Shown: piece after piece, positions 7,294 to 15,699 of the stretch
Layout: every line of letters starts with the position of its first letter
Numbering within the stretch: the first letter of the stretch is position 1
Assembly: GCA_934548045.1 (NCBI GenBank)
Contig: CAKTEM010000004.1
Coordinates: 62,001 to 126,000 of the forward strand
Length of the DNA: 64,000 nt
Origin: an uncultured Faecalibacterium sp.
GTDB lineage: Bacteria; Bacillota; Clostridia; Oscillospirales; Ruminococcaceae
Direction of reading: 5' to 3'
The notes under the pieces: model-generated
What the model was told of the DNA's origin: nothing
The model's input: only the letters and a program-made list of their open reading frames with translations
Databases searched by the model: none
Made by a program: the position numbers and the translations under genes

Positions 7294-8244
7294 ATGTTGG
7301 ATATCATTTCTTCCGCCATCGGTCAGCAGGGCGTGGACGCCGTCGCGTTTTTGCTGGCGTTTGCACTGACCGCTCTGATGGATTCGCTGTTCCACGATAA
7401 GCTTCCGCACGACCACGGCCGAGCTTTTGCGGTCAACGGAGAGCTTTCCAAGGGAAAAGCCCGTGGCTCCGGCCTGATTTTTGTATTGTGCATCGCACTG
7501 GTGACGCTGGCCGTCGTGCCGTTCCGCACCGAGTATGTCATCTACACCATCCTGCTCATCGCGTCGATGTTCTCCGGCTACTTTGACGATGCGGCCGAGA
7601 CGGCATGGAACGAGTACAAGAAGGGCATCATCGACTTTGTCATCGCGCTGGTCGCCGGTATCACTTACCTGAACTTCAACAGCACGACCGTCAACTTCCT
7701 GAACTGGTCGTTCAGCATCCCGTATCCGCTCTATCTGGCCCTTATCATCATCCTGATCTGGGCAAGCATCAATGTCGTCAACTGCACCGACGGCGTGGAT
7801 GGTCTGTCCGCAAGTCTGGCGGTCGTCAGCATCGGCACCTTCCTGCTGGCTTACGGTGAAGAACTGGGCGAGTACGCAACGGCGGCAATCGTCTTCATCG
7901 GCGCGCTGCTGGCCTACCTGTGGTCGAACGCAAAGCCCTCTTCGCTCCTGATGGGCGACGCAGGCAGCCGCGCGATGGGCTTCTTCCTCGCCATCCTCGC
8001 GCTGAAAAGCACCCATCCGTTCTCCTTCCTGCTGGCGGCACTGGTCTTCATCGTGGACGGCAGCCTTGGCATCCTGAAGATCAGCTTCAAGCGTTTTCTG
8101 CACATCAGCATCCTGAAAAAGACCCTGACGCCGCTCCACGACCATGTGCGCAAGCGGATGGGTTGGAGCGATGAACAGGTCGTGGCCCGTTGGCTCATCC
8201 TGCAGGCCATCGCTTCGGCATGGCTGCTGTTGCTGGTACGCTGA
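7294..8244 (+). CDS. MraY/WecA-type phospho-sugar transferase
   Basis: 316-residue polytopic protein of the polyprenyl-phosphate phospho-N-acetylhexosamine transferase superfamily. Motifs match MraY best: LPHDHGRAF with KGKARGSGLIF near the start, a YFDDAAE aspartate pair, NCTDGVDGL, LMGDAGS, and TPLHDHVRKR for the MraY histidine loop. MraY transfers phospho-MurNAc-pentapeptide to undecaprenyl phosphate to form lipid I at the inner membrane face. It is not next to other mur genes, so it could be the essential MraY, a paralogue, or a teichoic/polysaccharide initiator. AGAGGA lies ten bases before the ATG. It appears to be a single-gene unit. Confidence 0.8.
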   Translation: MLDIISSAIGQQGVDAVAFLLAFALTALMDSLFHDKLPHDHGRAFAVNGELSKGKARGSGLIFVLCIALVTLAVVPFRTEYVIYTILLIASMFSGYFDDAAETAWNEYKKGIIDFVIALVAGITYLNFNSTTVNFLNWSFSIPYPLYLALIIILIWASINVVNCTDGVDGLSASLAVVSIGTFLLAYGEELGEYATAAIVFIGALLAYLWSNAKPSSLLMGDAGSRAMGFFLAILALKSTHPFSFLLAALVFIVDGSLGILKISFKRFLHISILKKTLTPLHDHVRKRMGWSDEQVVARWLILQAIASAWLLLLVR

Positions 8245-8335
8245 GGCCTCCGAAATAAAGGATTTTAAGTATGATGTTTATGCAACTTTCCAAAACGCAC
8301 AATTCGGGGCGTAAAAAATTGTTGCACTTTATGGA

Positions 8336-8364
8336 TTGAAAGTCAGACGAAAAAAGGCTATACT
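8336..8364 (+). promoter_or_regulatory. Promoter of first amino acid ABC cassette
   Basis: TTGAAA (8336-8341), 17-base spacer, TATACT (8359-8364). The predicted start is near 8371. Confidence 0.7.
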
Positions 8365-8379
8365 CTTATCAACGAAAGC

Positions 8380-8420
8380 AAAGACGCTTAGTGAACCTTA
8401 GTTCACTGTGCGTCTTTTTT
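8380..8420 (+). terminator. 5'-proximal terminator (possible attenuator)
   Basis: AAAGACGC and AGTGAAC pair with GTTCACT and GCGTCTTT, followed by six T residues. It begins about 10 nt after the predicted start of the ABC operon, 90 nt before its first gene. It could attenuate that operon, or simply terminate the upstream MraY-like gene. Confidence 0.6.
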
Positions 8421-8510
8421 CGTATCCGGCATTTTTCGATAAGAAATTCCGGCGTCAGTCCGCGGCGATAGAGACGGACAATAAGAGGATAGGGAAAGGC
8501 GGAATTACTC

Positions 8511-9236
8511 GTGATCAAACTTGAACATGTAGACAAGTACTTCGGAGATCTGCACGTCCTGAAAGACGTTAACCTCGAAGTCGCCGAAGGTGAAAAGCTC
8601 GTCATCATCGGACCGTCCGGCAGCGGCAAATCAACTACCGTCCGCTGCATGAACTTCTTGGAAGAACCGACCAGCGGTCATGTTTACATCGACGGCCAGG
8701 AGCTGACGAATAAGAACAAGACCAAGATCGTTCGGGAAAACATCAGCATGGTGTTCCAGCAGTTCAACCTGTATCCGCACATGACGGTGCTGAAGAACCT
8801 GACGCTGGCACCCATGAAGCTCCACCACAAGACCAAGGCCGAGGCCGAAGAGCTGGCATATCATTATCTTGAGGTGGTCGGTCTCCGGGATAAGGCAGAT
8901 GTCTATCCCACCCAGCTGTCCGGCGGCCAGCAGCAGCGCATTGCCATTGCACGCGCCCTCTGCGCACAGACAAAGATCATCCTGTTCGATGAGCCGACCA
9001 GCGCGCTGGATCCCGAGACCATTCAGGAAGTTCTGGATGTCATGGTTCGGCTGGCACACGAAAAGAACATCACGATGGTGGTCGTTACCCACGAGATGGG
9101 ATTTGCCCGTCAGGTGGCCGACCGGGTGGTGTTCATGGCAGATGGACAGATCATCGAGGAGGGAACTCCGGAACACTTCTTCACCAACCCGAAGAGCGAA
9201 CGTGTCCGTCAGTTCCTGAGCAAGATCGTCCGTTAA
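8511..9236 (+). CDS. Polar amino acid ABC transporter, ATP-binding protein
   Basis: 241-residue GlnQ-type ATPase. Walker A GPSGSGKST, Q-loop FQQFNLYPHM, signature LSGGQQQRIAIARAL, Walker B IILFDEPTSALDP and H-loop VVTHEMGF are all present in the usual order. It powers uptake together with the next three genes. It starts with GTG; AAAGGCGGAA is upstream. This cassette has the order ATPase, binding protein, permease, permease. Exact substrate is not deducible; the set resembles glutamine, glutamate or cystine importers. Confidence 0.93.
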   Translation: MIKLEHVDKYFGDLHVLKDVNLEVAEGEKLVIIGPSGSGKSTTVRCMNFLEEPTSGHVYIDGQELTNKNKTKIVRENISMVFQQFNLYPHMTVLKNLTLAPMKLHHKTKAEAEELAYHYLEVVGLRDKADVYPTQLSGGQQQRIAIARALCAQTKIILFDEPTSALDPETIQEVLDVMVRLAHEKNITMVVVTHEMGFARQVADRVVFMADGQIIEEGTPEHFFTNPKSERVRQFLSKIVR

Positions 9237-9295
9237 AAACAAATTTGGTTGACACGGCGAAGGCACCGGAATGAGCCGGGCCGCCGTTGTTGATA

Positions 9296-9336
9296 GCAGC
9301 CGTTTTGGGGCAGAAAGGGAAAGCTGCCCGGGCTGC
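9296..9336 (+). promoter_or_regulatory. Intercistronic hairpin
   Basis: GCAGCC...GGGCAG pairs with CTGCCC...GGCTGC between the ATPase and binding-protein genes, without a T-tract. Such structures often protect or process the message so that the binding protein is made in excess; that role is inferred. Confidence 0.45.
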
Positions 9337-9362
9337 AAAAGAACAAAGAGGAGTGGTTTATT

Positions 9363-10265
9363 ATGAAAAAGATCTCGCGTCGTAGTTTCGTTAAGGCTGC
9401 TGGTGTGGCCGCTGTTCTGGGTGCTCTGACCGCTTGCGGCGGCTCTTCTTCCAGCACCGCTGCATCCTCCACCGCATCTTCTGCGGCAGCATCTGCTGCT
9501 TCGGGTGTGACCTTTGGTGCAGATACGCAGGCCATCATCGACCGTGGTGTTCTGAAAGTCGGCGTCAAGAACGCAGTTCAGGGCTTCAGCTTCCAGGATA
9601 CCCTGACCGGTGAGTACACCGGCCTCGAGGACAGTCTGGCCGAGATGATCGCCGAGTATCTGGGCGTGGATGTCGAGTTCACCACTGTTACCGCCGCTAC
9701 CCGTGGAGAGCTGCTGGATTCCGGCGATATCGACGCAGTTCTGGCGACCTTCACCATCACCGAGGAGCGCAAGAAGACTTGGGATTTCTCCACCCCGTAC
9801 TACACCGACCACGTTTCCGTTCTGGTCGAGGATGCTTCCGGCATCAAGGGTCTGGCAGATCTGAAGGATAAGGTCGTTGGCGTTTCCTCCGGCTCCACCT
9901 CCGCTCGTGAGCTGACCAGAGCAATGGTCGAGGCTGGCGTCATTGATGGTGCAAACTTCGATGCAGATTCCTTCAACGCCGATACTTGGAAGGATGGCGT
10001 CTCCTTCCGTCAGTACGATGATTATCCTGCCATCAGCACCGCGCTGAGCGCAGGCGAGATCAACGGTTTCTGTGTCGATAAGTCCATTCTGGCAATTTAC
10101 AAGACCGACGGCCGCAGCTACATCGACGCAGAGTTCGCTCCGCAGGAGTACGGCATCGCTACTAAAAAGGGCAGCGACTTCTCCACCGTCTGCGACGACC
10201 TCGTCACCGGCTGGCTGGCAGATGGCACCATCGACCAGCTGATCAAGGACAACGGTCTGGATTAA
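9363..10265 (+). CDS. Amino acid ABC transporter binding lipoprotein with Tat-like signal
   Basis: 300-residue solute-binding protein family 3. The signal peptide contains SRRSFVK, a twin-arginine pattern, and ends in the lipobox LTAC, so the mature protein should be lipid-anchored at the outer face of the membrane. A Ser/Ala-rich tether (about residues 25-45) precedes the two-lobed domain (GVLKVGVKN, AVLATFTITEERKKTWDFS, VVGVSSGSTS, ALSAGEINGFCVDKS). GAGGAG precedes the ATG. It delivers its amino acid to the two permeases downstream. A twin-arginine pattern with a lipobox is uncommon for this family. Confidence 0.9.
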   Translation: MKKISRRSFVKAAGVAAVLGALTACGGSSSSTAASSTASSAAASAASGVTFGADTQAIIDRGVLKVGVKNAVQGFSFQDTLTGEYTGLEDSLAEMIAEYLGVDVEFTTVTAATRGELLDSGDIDAVLATFTITEERKKTWDFSTPYYTDHVSVLVEDASGIKGLADLKDKVVGVSSGSTSARELTRAMVEAGVIDGANFDADSFNADTWKDGVSFRQYDDYPAISTALSAGEINGFCVDKSILAIYKTDGRSYIDAEFAPQEYGIATKKGSDFSTVCDDLVTGWLADGTIDQLIKDNGLD

Positions 10266-10325
10266 ACGATAACATTTGTTTCTTGGGAGAGAAATAGGGG
10301 ATAGAAAGGGAAAGGAGCGTTTGCC

Positions 10326-11063
10326 ATGTCTGGTTTATTTTCCATGGACGCTTGGAACACGGTTTGGACGCATCGTGAGAGTTTTGTGCTTGGTCTGGGG
10401 AACACCTTGCTGACCGCAGTCAGCGCGCTGGTTCTGGCATTTGCCATTGGCGCGGTGCTGGGCCTGATGTCTACCAGCGGTAAAAAGCCGCTCAAGTTCA
10501 TCGCCCGGGTGTACGTCGAGTTCATCCAGAACACGCCGCTGCTGCTCCAGCTCTGCTTCCTGTATTACGCGTTGGCGTTCGCAGGCCTGAGCCTCGGCGT
10601 CATCCGCACCGGCATCATCTCACTGGGTGTTTACACCGGTGCCTACATGGGCGAGGTCATCCGTGCCGCCATTGAATCTGTGCCGAAGGGTCAGTTCGAG
10701 GCAGCGCACGCACAGGGCTTCAATTATCTCCAGACGATGGGTTACATTATCCTGCCCCAGAGCGTGCCGGTCATGCTTCCCCCGATGGTCAATCAGGTCG
10801 TGAACCTGTTCAAGAACACTTCCTGCCTGTACATCGTGGGCGGCGCAGACCTCATTAGTGTCACTTACAGCTTTGTCACCGGCGCAAGCACCGGCGGCGC
10901 ATACGCTCCGGCTTATGTCCTCTGCGGCCTGATCTTCTTCGTGGTCTGCTTTCCCTTGTCCACTCTGGCAACCCGTTGGGAAGCTTCCCTCAAAAACCGC
11001 AAGGGCCGTGTCAATCCTGCTATGAAAGCAGCGTCTAAAGTTGAGTTAAAGGAGGCGGCATAA
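10326..11063 (+). CDS. Amino acid ABC transporter permease (1)
   Basis: 245-residue HisM/GlnP-type permease. The segment EFIQNTPLLLQLCFLYYAL and the EAA loop EAAHAQGFNYLQTMGYIILP are diagnostic. About five membrane helices; the tail is Lys/Ala-rich and cytosolic. It forms a heterodimer with the next gene, whose ATG begins one base after its stop, and its end encodes the neighbour's AAAGGAGG site. AAAGGAGCG precedes its own start. Confidence 0.92.
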   Translation: MSGLFSMDAWNTVWTHRESFVLGLGNTLLTAVSALVLAFAIGAVLGLMSTSGKKPLKFIARVYVEFIQNTPLLLQLCFLYYALAFAGLSLGVIRTGIISLGVYTGAYMGEVIRAAIESVPKGQFEAAHAQGFNYLQTMGYIILPQSVPVMLPPMVNQVVNLFKNTSCLYIVGGADLISVTYSFVTGASTGGAYAPAYVLCGLIFFVVCFPLSTLATRWEASLKNRKGRVNPAMKAASKVELKEAA

Positions 11064-11064
11064 T

Positions 11065-11838
11065 ATGAGCAACCTTGCTGCAAGCTTCTCCATCCTGACG
11101 AAACAGGGTGTCATGATCTACCTGCTCCGCGGCGTGGCGTTCACCTGCATCATCTCGGTGCTGGGCGTCATCCTCGGCCTGATCCTCGGCTCACTGCTGG
11201 CACTGGCCCGTACCTACTGCAAGCACGGCCCGGCAAGGATCTTAGGCTGGTTCTCCGCCGCCTATATTGAGCTGTTCCGCAATACGCCGTATTTGCTCTG
11301 GATCTTCGTCTGCGTTGTCTTCTGCCCCTGCCCGACATTCTTCGCCCGGAAAATGTTCGGTCTTACCAGTGTTGAGATGAAGCTGCTCTTCAAGGCGGCG
11401 ATGGCACTGATCCTGTTCAACTCCTCTGTCATTGCGGAGATCGTCCGCGGCGGTCTGAATGGTGTCTCCAAAGGCCAGTTCGAGGCCGGTTATGCACAGG
11501 GCTTCAATACGGCTGAAGTTTTGATTTACATCGTCCTGCCGCAGGCTTATCGCAATATCGTGCCGACCCTGCTCAGTCAGGTCATCACCACCATCAAGGA
11601 CTCGTCCTATCTGGCAAACGTGGCGACCATCGAGCTGATGTCCCGTATCCGTCAGTTGCTGAGTGCAGCTGGAACCTATAACGGTCTGGGTGTCGTAAAT
11701 GTCTCCGATGTCATGGTTCTGTTCGGCACGGCCTGTGTTATCTACTTCATCATAAACTTCACGCTCAGCTGCATCGTCCGTTCGATGCAGGCAAAACGCA
11801 AGAAGGCTCTGGTCTTCGCACCTGCAAAAGCAGCCTGA
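11065..11838 (+). CDS. Amino acid ABC transporter permease (2)
   Basis: 257-residue permease of the same family. It shows ELFRNTPYLLWIFVCVVFC and the EAA loop EAGYAQGFNTAEVLIYIVLP. The ATG is one base beyond the stop of the preceding permease, so the two are translationally coupled and presumably pair in the membrane. It closes the operon; a hairpin terminator follows at 11901-11941. Confidence 0.92.
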   Translation: MSNLAASFSILTKQGVMIYLLRGVAFTCIISVLGVILGLILGSLLALARTYCKHGPARILGWFSAAYIELFRNTPYLLWIFVCVVFCPCPTFFARKMFGLTSVEMKLLFKAAMALILFNSSVIAEIVRGGLNGVSKGQFEAGYAQGFNTAEVLIYIVLPQAYRNIVPTLLSQVITTIKDSSYLANVATIELMSRIRQLLSAAGTYNGLGVVNVSDVMVLFGTACVIYFIINFTLSCIVRSMQAKRKKALVFAPAKAA

Positions 11839-11900
11839 GCAAACTGAAATTCAACCACAATTCCATTTTTCCCAATTACCTCCCACAATGCTCTGAAACA

Positions 11901-11941
11901 GCAAAACGCACCCGAGCGGAAAATCGCCGGGTGCGTTTTGC
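11901..11941. terminator. Bidirectional terminator between ABC operon and folD
   Basis: GCAAAACGCACCCG pairs with CGGGTGCGTTTTGC. Both arms carry A/T tracts, so it can end the rightward ABC operon and the leftward folD operon. Confidence 0.8.
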
Positions 11942-11952
11942 TTTATGCTAAA

Positions 11953-12798
11953 TTAAATTTTTTCAGCCGCATCCACCACATGACTTACCAGCACCGACGT
12001 TGTGACGGTGCCGACGCCGCCGGGAACCGGGGTGATGGCGTCAACAACAGGTTCAGCCTCGGCAAAGCGGACATCGCCGCAGAGCTTGCCCTCCTCGTTG
12101 ACATGGATGCCGACGTCCACCACGACCTGACCCTCACGCAGGCAGTCGCTGCCGATGAAGCCCATCTTGCCCATCGCGACAACGACGATATCGGCTTCCT
12201 TGCAGAGAGCAGGGAGGTTCTGCGTCCGGGAGTTGCAGAGGGTGACGGTGGCGTTTTCCCGGTCGAGCATCATCGCCGCCGGCTTGCCGACGACAAGACT
12301 CCGGCCCACCACCACAGCACGCTTGCCGGACAGGGGAATGTTATAATACTTCAAAATTTCCAGACATGCCTGCGCCGTGCAGGGCGGATAGCCGATGGCA
12401 GTGTTGGTGAACACACCGGCAAGGGAGCCGTCCGTGATGCCGTCGATGTCCTTTTCCGGTGCAAGTGCGGCACGGATGGTGCGGTCGTCGAACTGCTTGG
12501 GCAGCGGACGGAAGAGCAGACAGCCGTGGATCGACTTGTTTGCATTGATTTCACGAATGACATCTAGCAGCTGTTCCTGCGTGGCGTCGGCAGGGAGCAG
12601 ATACTGCTTGACTGCTACGCCGACCTTTCCGCAGCGCGTCATGACGCCGCGCTCATAGGATAAATCATCCTCCCGTTCGCCGACACGGACGACGGCCAGC
12701 GTCGGCGTGATGCCCTTTGCTTTCAATGCTTCGCAGCGTGCGGCATTTGCTTCATTCATGGCGGCGACGACGGGCGCGCCTTTCAAAATCATAGCCAT
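11953..12798 (-). CDS. folD: FolD-type methylene-THF dehydrogenase, cyclohydrolase residues missing
   Basis: 281-residue FolD. The Rossmann motif VVGRSLVVGKPAAMML and the C-terminal ITPVPGGVGTVTTS are intact, as is KDIDG (the folate-contacting Asp). Aligned by eye to E. coli FolD, the catalytic tyrosine is kept (SYERGVMTRC) but the two lysines of YxxxKxK are Val and Thr, and the glutamine of GILVQLPLP is Phe (GCLLFRPLP). In the bifunctional enzymes that lysine and glutamine are needed for methenyl-THF cyclohydrolase activity, so this protein may be only a dehydrogenase. It overlaps fchA by one base (TGATG), which points to coupled translation and a division of labour. Confidence 0.9.
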   Translation of the reverse strand: MAMILKGAPVVAAMNEANAARCEALKAKGITPTLAVVRVGEREDDLSYERGVMTRCGKVGVAVKQYLLPADATQEQLLDVIREINANKSIHGCLLFRPLPKQFDDRTIRAALAPEKDIDGITDGSLAGVFTNTAIGYPPCTAQACLEILKYYNIPLSGKRAVVVGRSLVVGKPAAMMLDRENATVTLCNSRTQNLPALCKEADIVVVAMGKMGFIGSDCLREGQVVVDVGIHVNEEGKLCGDVRFAEAEPVVDAITPVPGGVGTVTTSVLVSHVVDAAEKI

Positions 12799-13436
12799 CA
12801 GGATTCCCCTCTCAATTGATGTGATAATTTGTCATAAAGTTTGTCGGCCTGCGGTACAAATTCGGCCAACATCTTGTCGGCCAAGGCGTTCAGCTCGGCG
12901 GCATGGGCGGTGTTCTTCATTAGTTTGGTGTTGATGGAGACATTCAGCGCGGCGGCCTGCAATGCGGCTTTGCAGAACAGCACGGCACAACCGGCATCCG
13001 AGACAGCCAGCACACTGCCTTTTTCGGCGTACTCCTGCGCAAGAGCAATGCCCTGACAGCAGGCGGTCATGATGTCCAGCGGCACAGCACAGGCACCGTC
13101 GAGAGCCTGTTCCAACACTTCGGCTTTGCGCGCGGCCTGCTCCGGTGTGTCTTTCGGCAAGCCGTAGGCAGCTGCCAACGGAGTAAAAGCGTCCGCATCG
13201 GCCTGCACCAGCTGCTCAAGATGCTGGCGCAGAGCTTCCGCACGCTCATTCAAAGCCAAAATCTCCGGCTCCACATCGGCATACTTTTTCTTGCCGACGG
13301 TCAGACTGCCGACCATATTCCCCAGCGCGACGCCCACCGCACCGACGAGGGCAGAGGCTCCTCCTCCGCCCGGTGCAGGCGACTTGCTGGAAAGCTCGGA
13401 TAAAAAGGCTTCACAACTTAAATTTGTCAGTCCCAC
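12798..13436 (-). CDS. fchA: FchA-type cyclodeaminase/cyclohydrolase
   Basis: 212-residue FTCD C-terminal-type protein, all helical, with the family motif SKSPAPGGGGASAL near the N-terminus. Relatives act as formimidoyl-THF cyclodeaminase in histidine degradation or, in acetogens and purinolytic clostridia, as methenyl-THF cyclohydrolase. Here it lies between fthC and folD, which favours the second role. Its ATG lies 26 bases inside the 3' end of fthC, and its stop overlaps the folD start. Confidence 0.87.
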   Translation of the reverse strand: MGLTNLSCEAFLSELSSKSPAPGGGGASALVGAVGVALGNMVGSLTVGKKKYADVEPEILALNERAEALRQHLEQLVQADADAFTPLAAAYGLPKDTPEQAARKAEVLEQALDGACAVPLDIMTACCQGIALAQEYAEKGSVLAVSDAGCAVLFCKAALQAAALNVSINTKLMKNTAHAAELNALADKMLAEFVPQADKLYDKLSHQLRGES

Positions 13437-13998
13437 GATAGATTCCTTTCTCGGTCACAAAAGCGTCCAGCGGATAGTCATGCGCATCCACGGCGGCATG
13501 TCCGACACACTGGCACTCGAACGCAATGCCGATTTTTACTGCGTTTGTACAGAGCGGCAGGTAGCGGTCATAGTAGCCCTTTCCCATCCCGACCCGATGA
13601 CATTCTGCATCAAAGGCGGTGCAGGGAACCAGCACAAGGTCAAGTTCGTCCGGCTGCAGGATACAGGAGCGGCTCAGAACAGGTGTCCGGATGCCGTAGG
13701 CTCCGACTTCCCAGCCGTCCGGTTCCGGAACAGCGGCGGTCAGGGTGAATCCCTCGCCGCAGATCGGATAGGCGACCACCTTGCCGAGCTGCTGTGCGGT
13801 CTGCACCAGTGCCGCAAGGTCAGCCTCGCCGCCAAATGCCGCGTAGACCAGCAGTTTTTTCGCCGAGACAAAGCAGGGCAGGGCGGCGAGATGTGCGCAG
13901 AGGGCAGAATTTGCGGCACTGCGTTCGCCATCGGGTAAAGCTCGCCGGGCAGAGATGCCGGCTTTTCGCTGGATGATTTTTTGCTCTTGGATCGTCAT
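13411..13998 (-). CDS. fthC: 5-formyltetrahydrofolate cyclo-ligase
   Basis: 195 residues. The diagnostic GMGKGYYDRYL is present near residue 140, preceded by the DLVLVPCTAFD strand; the N-terminus has a basic helix (RKAGISARRAL) that contributes to ATP binding. The enzyme converts 5-formyl-THF to 5,10-methenyl-THF using ATP, so its product is the direct substrate for FchA. First gene of the fthC-fchA-folD operon. GGGAAAG precedes the ATG. Confidence 0.92.
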   Translation of the reverse strand: MTIQEQKIIQRKAGISARRALPDGERSAANSALCAHLAALPCFVSAKKLLVYAAFGGEADLAALVQTAQQLGKVVAYPICGEGFTLTAAVPEPDGWEVGAYGIRTPVLSRSCILQPDELDLVLVPCTAFDAECHRVGMGKGYYDRYLPLCTNAVKIGIAFECQCVGHAAVDAHDYPLDAFVTEKGIYRGTDKFKL

Positions 13999-14062
13999 AT
14001 ACTTTCCCTATAAATTTCCCATAAAATTTCGTTGCGGACGAGGCCGGAAAATTTATACAAAT

Positions 14063-14091
14063 ATAATAAGCTTTGCCGCACAAAAAAGCAA
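14063..14091 (-). promoter_or_regulatory. Promoter of fthC-fchA-folD operon
   Basis: Minus strand TTGCTT (14091-14086), 17-base spacer, TATTAT (14068-14063). Confidence 0.65.
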
Positions 14092-14111
14092 GTGTTTTGT
14101 CGAAAACACCG

Positions 14112-14140
14112 TTGCAGGTTTCGGGAATTTCTGCTATCAT
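14112..14140 (+). promoter_or_regulatory. Promoter of glyA
   Basis: TTGCAG (14112-14117), 17-base spacer, TATCAT (14135-14140). It is back-to-back with the fthC operon promoter. Confidence 0.6.
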
Positions 14141-14215
14141 AGAGATAAGCAGTGGGGCTTTTGGATTTGAGAAAAAGACCGCTGCTTTTTGTGTATTCAG
14201 AGAGGGGTAGTAACA

Positions 14216-15469
14216 ATGTACAGTGAAATGATGGATACCATCGGTCTGGTCGAAAAAGCTGACCCGGAACTGGCCGCCGCCATGAACCGGGAACTGGGCC
14301 GTCAGCGTGAGAACATCGAGCTGATCGCCAGCGAGAACATCGTCTCTCCGGCGGTCATGGCCGCAATGGGCAGTGTCCTGACGAACAAGTATGCCGAGGG
14401 TCTGCCGGGCAAACGGTATTACGGCGGCTGTGCCTATGTCGACGAGGTGGAGAACATCGCCATCCAGCGCGCCTGCAAGCTGTTCGGCGCGAAGTACGCC
14501 AACGTCCAGCCGCACTCCGGCGCACAGGCAAATCTGGCCGTTTACTTCGCTCTGCTCGATTTGGGCGATACCGTCATGGGTATGGACCTGTCGCAGGGCG
14601 GTCATCTGACCCACGGTTCCCCGGTCAATATGTCGGGCAAGAACTACCACTTTGTTTCCTACGGCGTCGGTGCGGACGGCACGATTGACTACGTCGAGCT
14701 GGAAAAGCAGGTCAAGAAAGTCCGCCCCAAGATGCTGGTCGCCGGTGCGTCGGCTTATCCCCGTGCCATCGACTTCGAGAAACTGGCAGAAATTGCGCAC
14801 GGCTACGGCGCATATCTGATGGTCGATATGGCGCACATCGCCGGTCTGGTCGCAGGCGGTTATCACCAGAGCCCGGTGCCGTATGCGGACGTCGTGACGA
14901 CCACCACCCACAAGACCCTGCGCGGCCCTCGCGGCGGCTTGATTTTGACGAACAACGCCGTTCTGGCAAAGCGGATCAACTCCGCTGTCTTCCCCGGTAC
15001 GCAGGGCGGCCCTCTGGAGCATGTCATCGCGGCAAAGGCGGTCTGCTTCGGCGAGGCACTCAAGCCGGAGTTCAAGGAGTATGCGCGCAAGATCGTTGAA
15101 AACGCGCAGGCACTGGCCGCAGAGCTGCAGGCACGCGGCGTCAAGCTGGTCTCCGGCGGCACCGACAACCATCTGATGCTCATCGACCTGCGTGACGAGG
15201 AATGTACCGGCAAGGAGCTGGAAGCCCGTCTGGACAGCGTCCACATCACCGCCAACAAGAACACTGTTCCCGGTGAGACGCGCAGCCCCTTCGTCACCAG
15301 CGGCGTCCGTCTGGGTACCCCGGCGGTCACCACCCGTGGCATGGGCGTGAAGGAAATGAAGATCATCGCCGACTGCATCGCCGACTGCATCTGGCATTAT
15401 GAAGAGAAGAAGGATGAGATCTCCGACCGTGTCCTCGCTCTGACCAAGGCTTTCCCTCTGTATGAATAA
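14216..15469 (+). CDS. glyA: Serine hydroxymethyltransferase
   Basis: 417 residues, the usual family length. The PLP lysine lies in VVTTTTHKTLRGPRGG, with SENIVS, YYGGCAYVDEVE and the C-terminal GVRLGTPAVTTRGM also conserved. It transfers the serine hydroxymethyl group to THF, yielding glycine and 5,10-methylene-THF, the substrate of the divergently encoded FolD. I start at the ATG at 14216, preceded by GAGAGGGG; the frame continues upstream without a better site. A terminator follows. Confidence 0.97.
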   Translation: MYSEMMDTIGLVEKADPELAAAMNRELGRQRENIELIASENIVSPAVMAAMGSVLTNKYAEGLPGKRYYGGCAYVDEVENIAIQRACKLFGAKYANVQPHSGAQANLAVYFALLDLGDTVMGMDLSQGGHLTHGSPVNMSGKNYHFVSYGVGADGTIDYVELEKQVKKVRPKMLVAGASAYPRAIDFEKLAEIAHGYGAYLMVDMAHIAGLVAGGYHQSPVPYADVVTTTTHKTLRGPRGGLILTNNAVLAKRINSAVFPGTQGGPLEHVIAAKAVCFGEALKPEFKEYARKIVENAQALAAELQARGVKLVSGGTDNHLMLIDLRDEECTGKELEARLDSVHITANKNTVPGETRSPFVTSGVRLGTPAVTTRGMGVKEMKIIADCIADCIWHYEEKKDEISDRVLALTKAFPLYE

Positions 15470-15493
15470 GTGAATTTGTAAAAAATTCTGCTT

Positions 15494-15528
15494 CCGTCGT
15501 GGTGCGCTGCACTGCGGCGGATTTTTTT
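15494..15528 (+). terminator. glyA terminator
   Basis: CCGTCGTGGT pairs, with G-T wobbles, with ACTGCGGCGG, followed by seven T residues. Confidence 0.7.
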
Positions 15529-15554
15529 GTCTAAAAAATGAATGGGAGACTGAA

Positions 15555-15677
15555 GTGACACAAAAGATATATGGATACGCAAGAGTATCAAGTAGAGACC
15601 AGAATGAAGCACGGCAGATACTTGCTTTAGAAGAAGCTGGAGTAAAAGATGAAAATATTTATACTGATTATCTTTAA
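15555..15677 (+). pseudogene. Serine recombinase (resolvase) N-terminal fragment
   Basis: A GTG-started frame of 40 codons, with GGGAG upstream, encodes IYGYARVSSRDQNEARQ, the start of a resolvase/invertase catalytic domain including the nucleophilic serine in the RVSS motif. A stop codon ends it at 15675-15677; a whole catalytic domain would need about 100 more residues. The stretch is markedly A/T-rich compared with its surroundings. It is a remnant of a mobile element. Confidence 0.75.
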
Positions 15678-15699
15678 GTATACAGCGTTTTACACAAAA

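Noticed and set aside
8371..8510. T-box or other amino acid riboswitch before the ABC operon
   Set aside because: The leader is only about 140 nt, lacks the T-box AGGGUGGNACCGCG sequence and a specifier stem, and shows only a single terminator hairpin.
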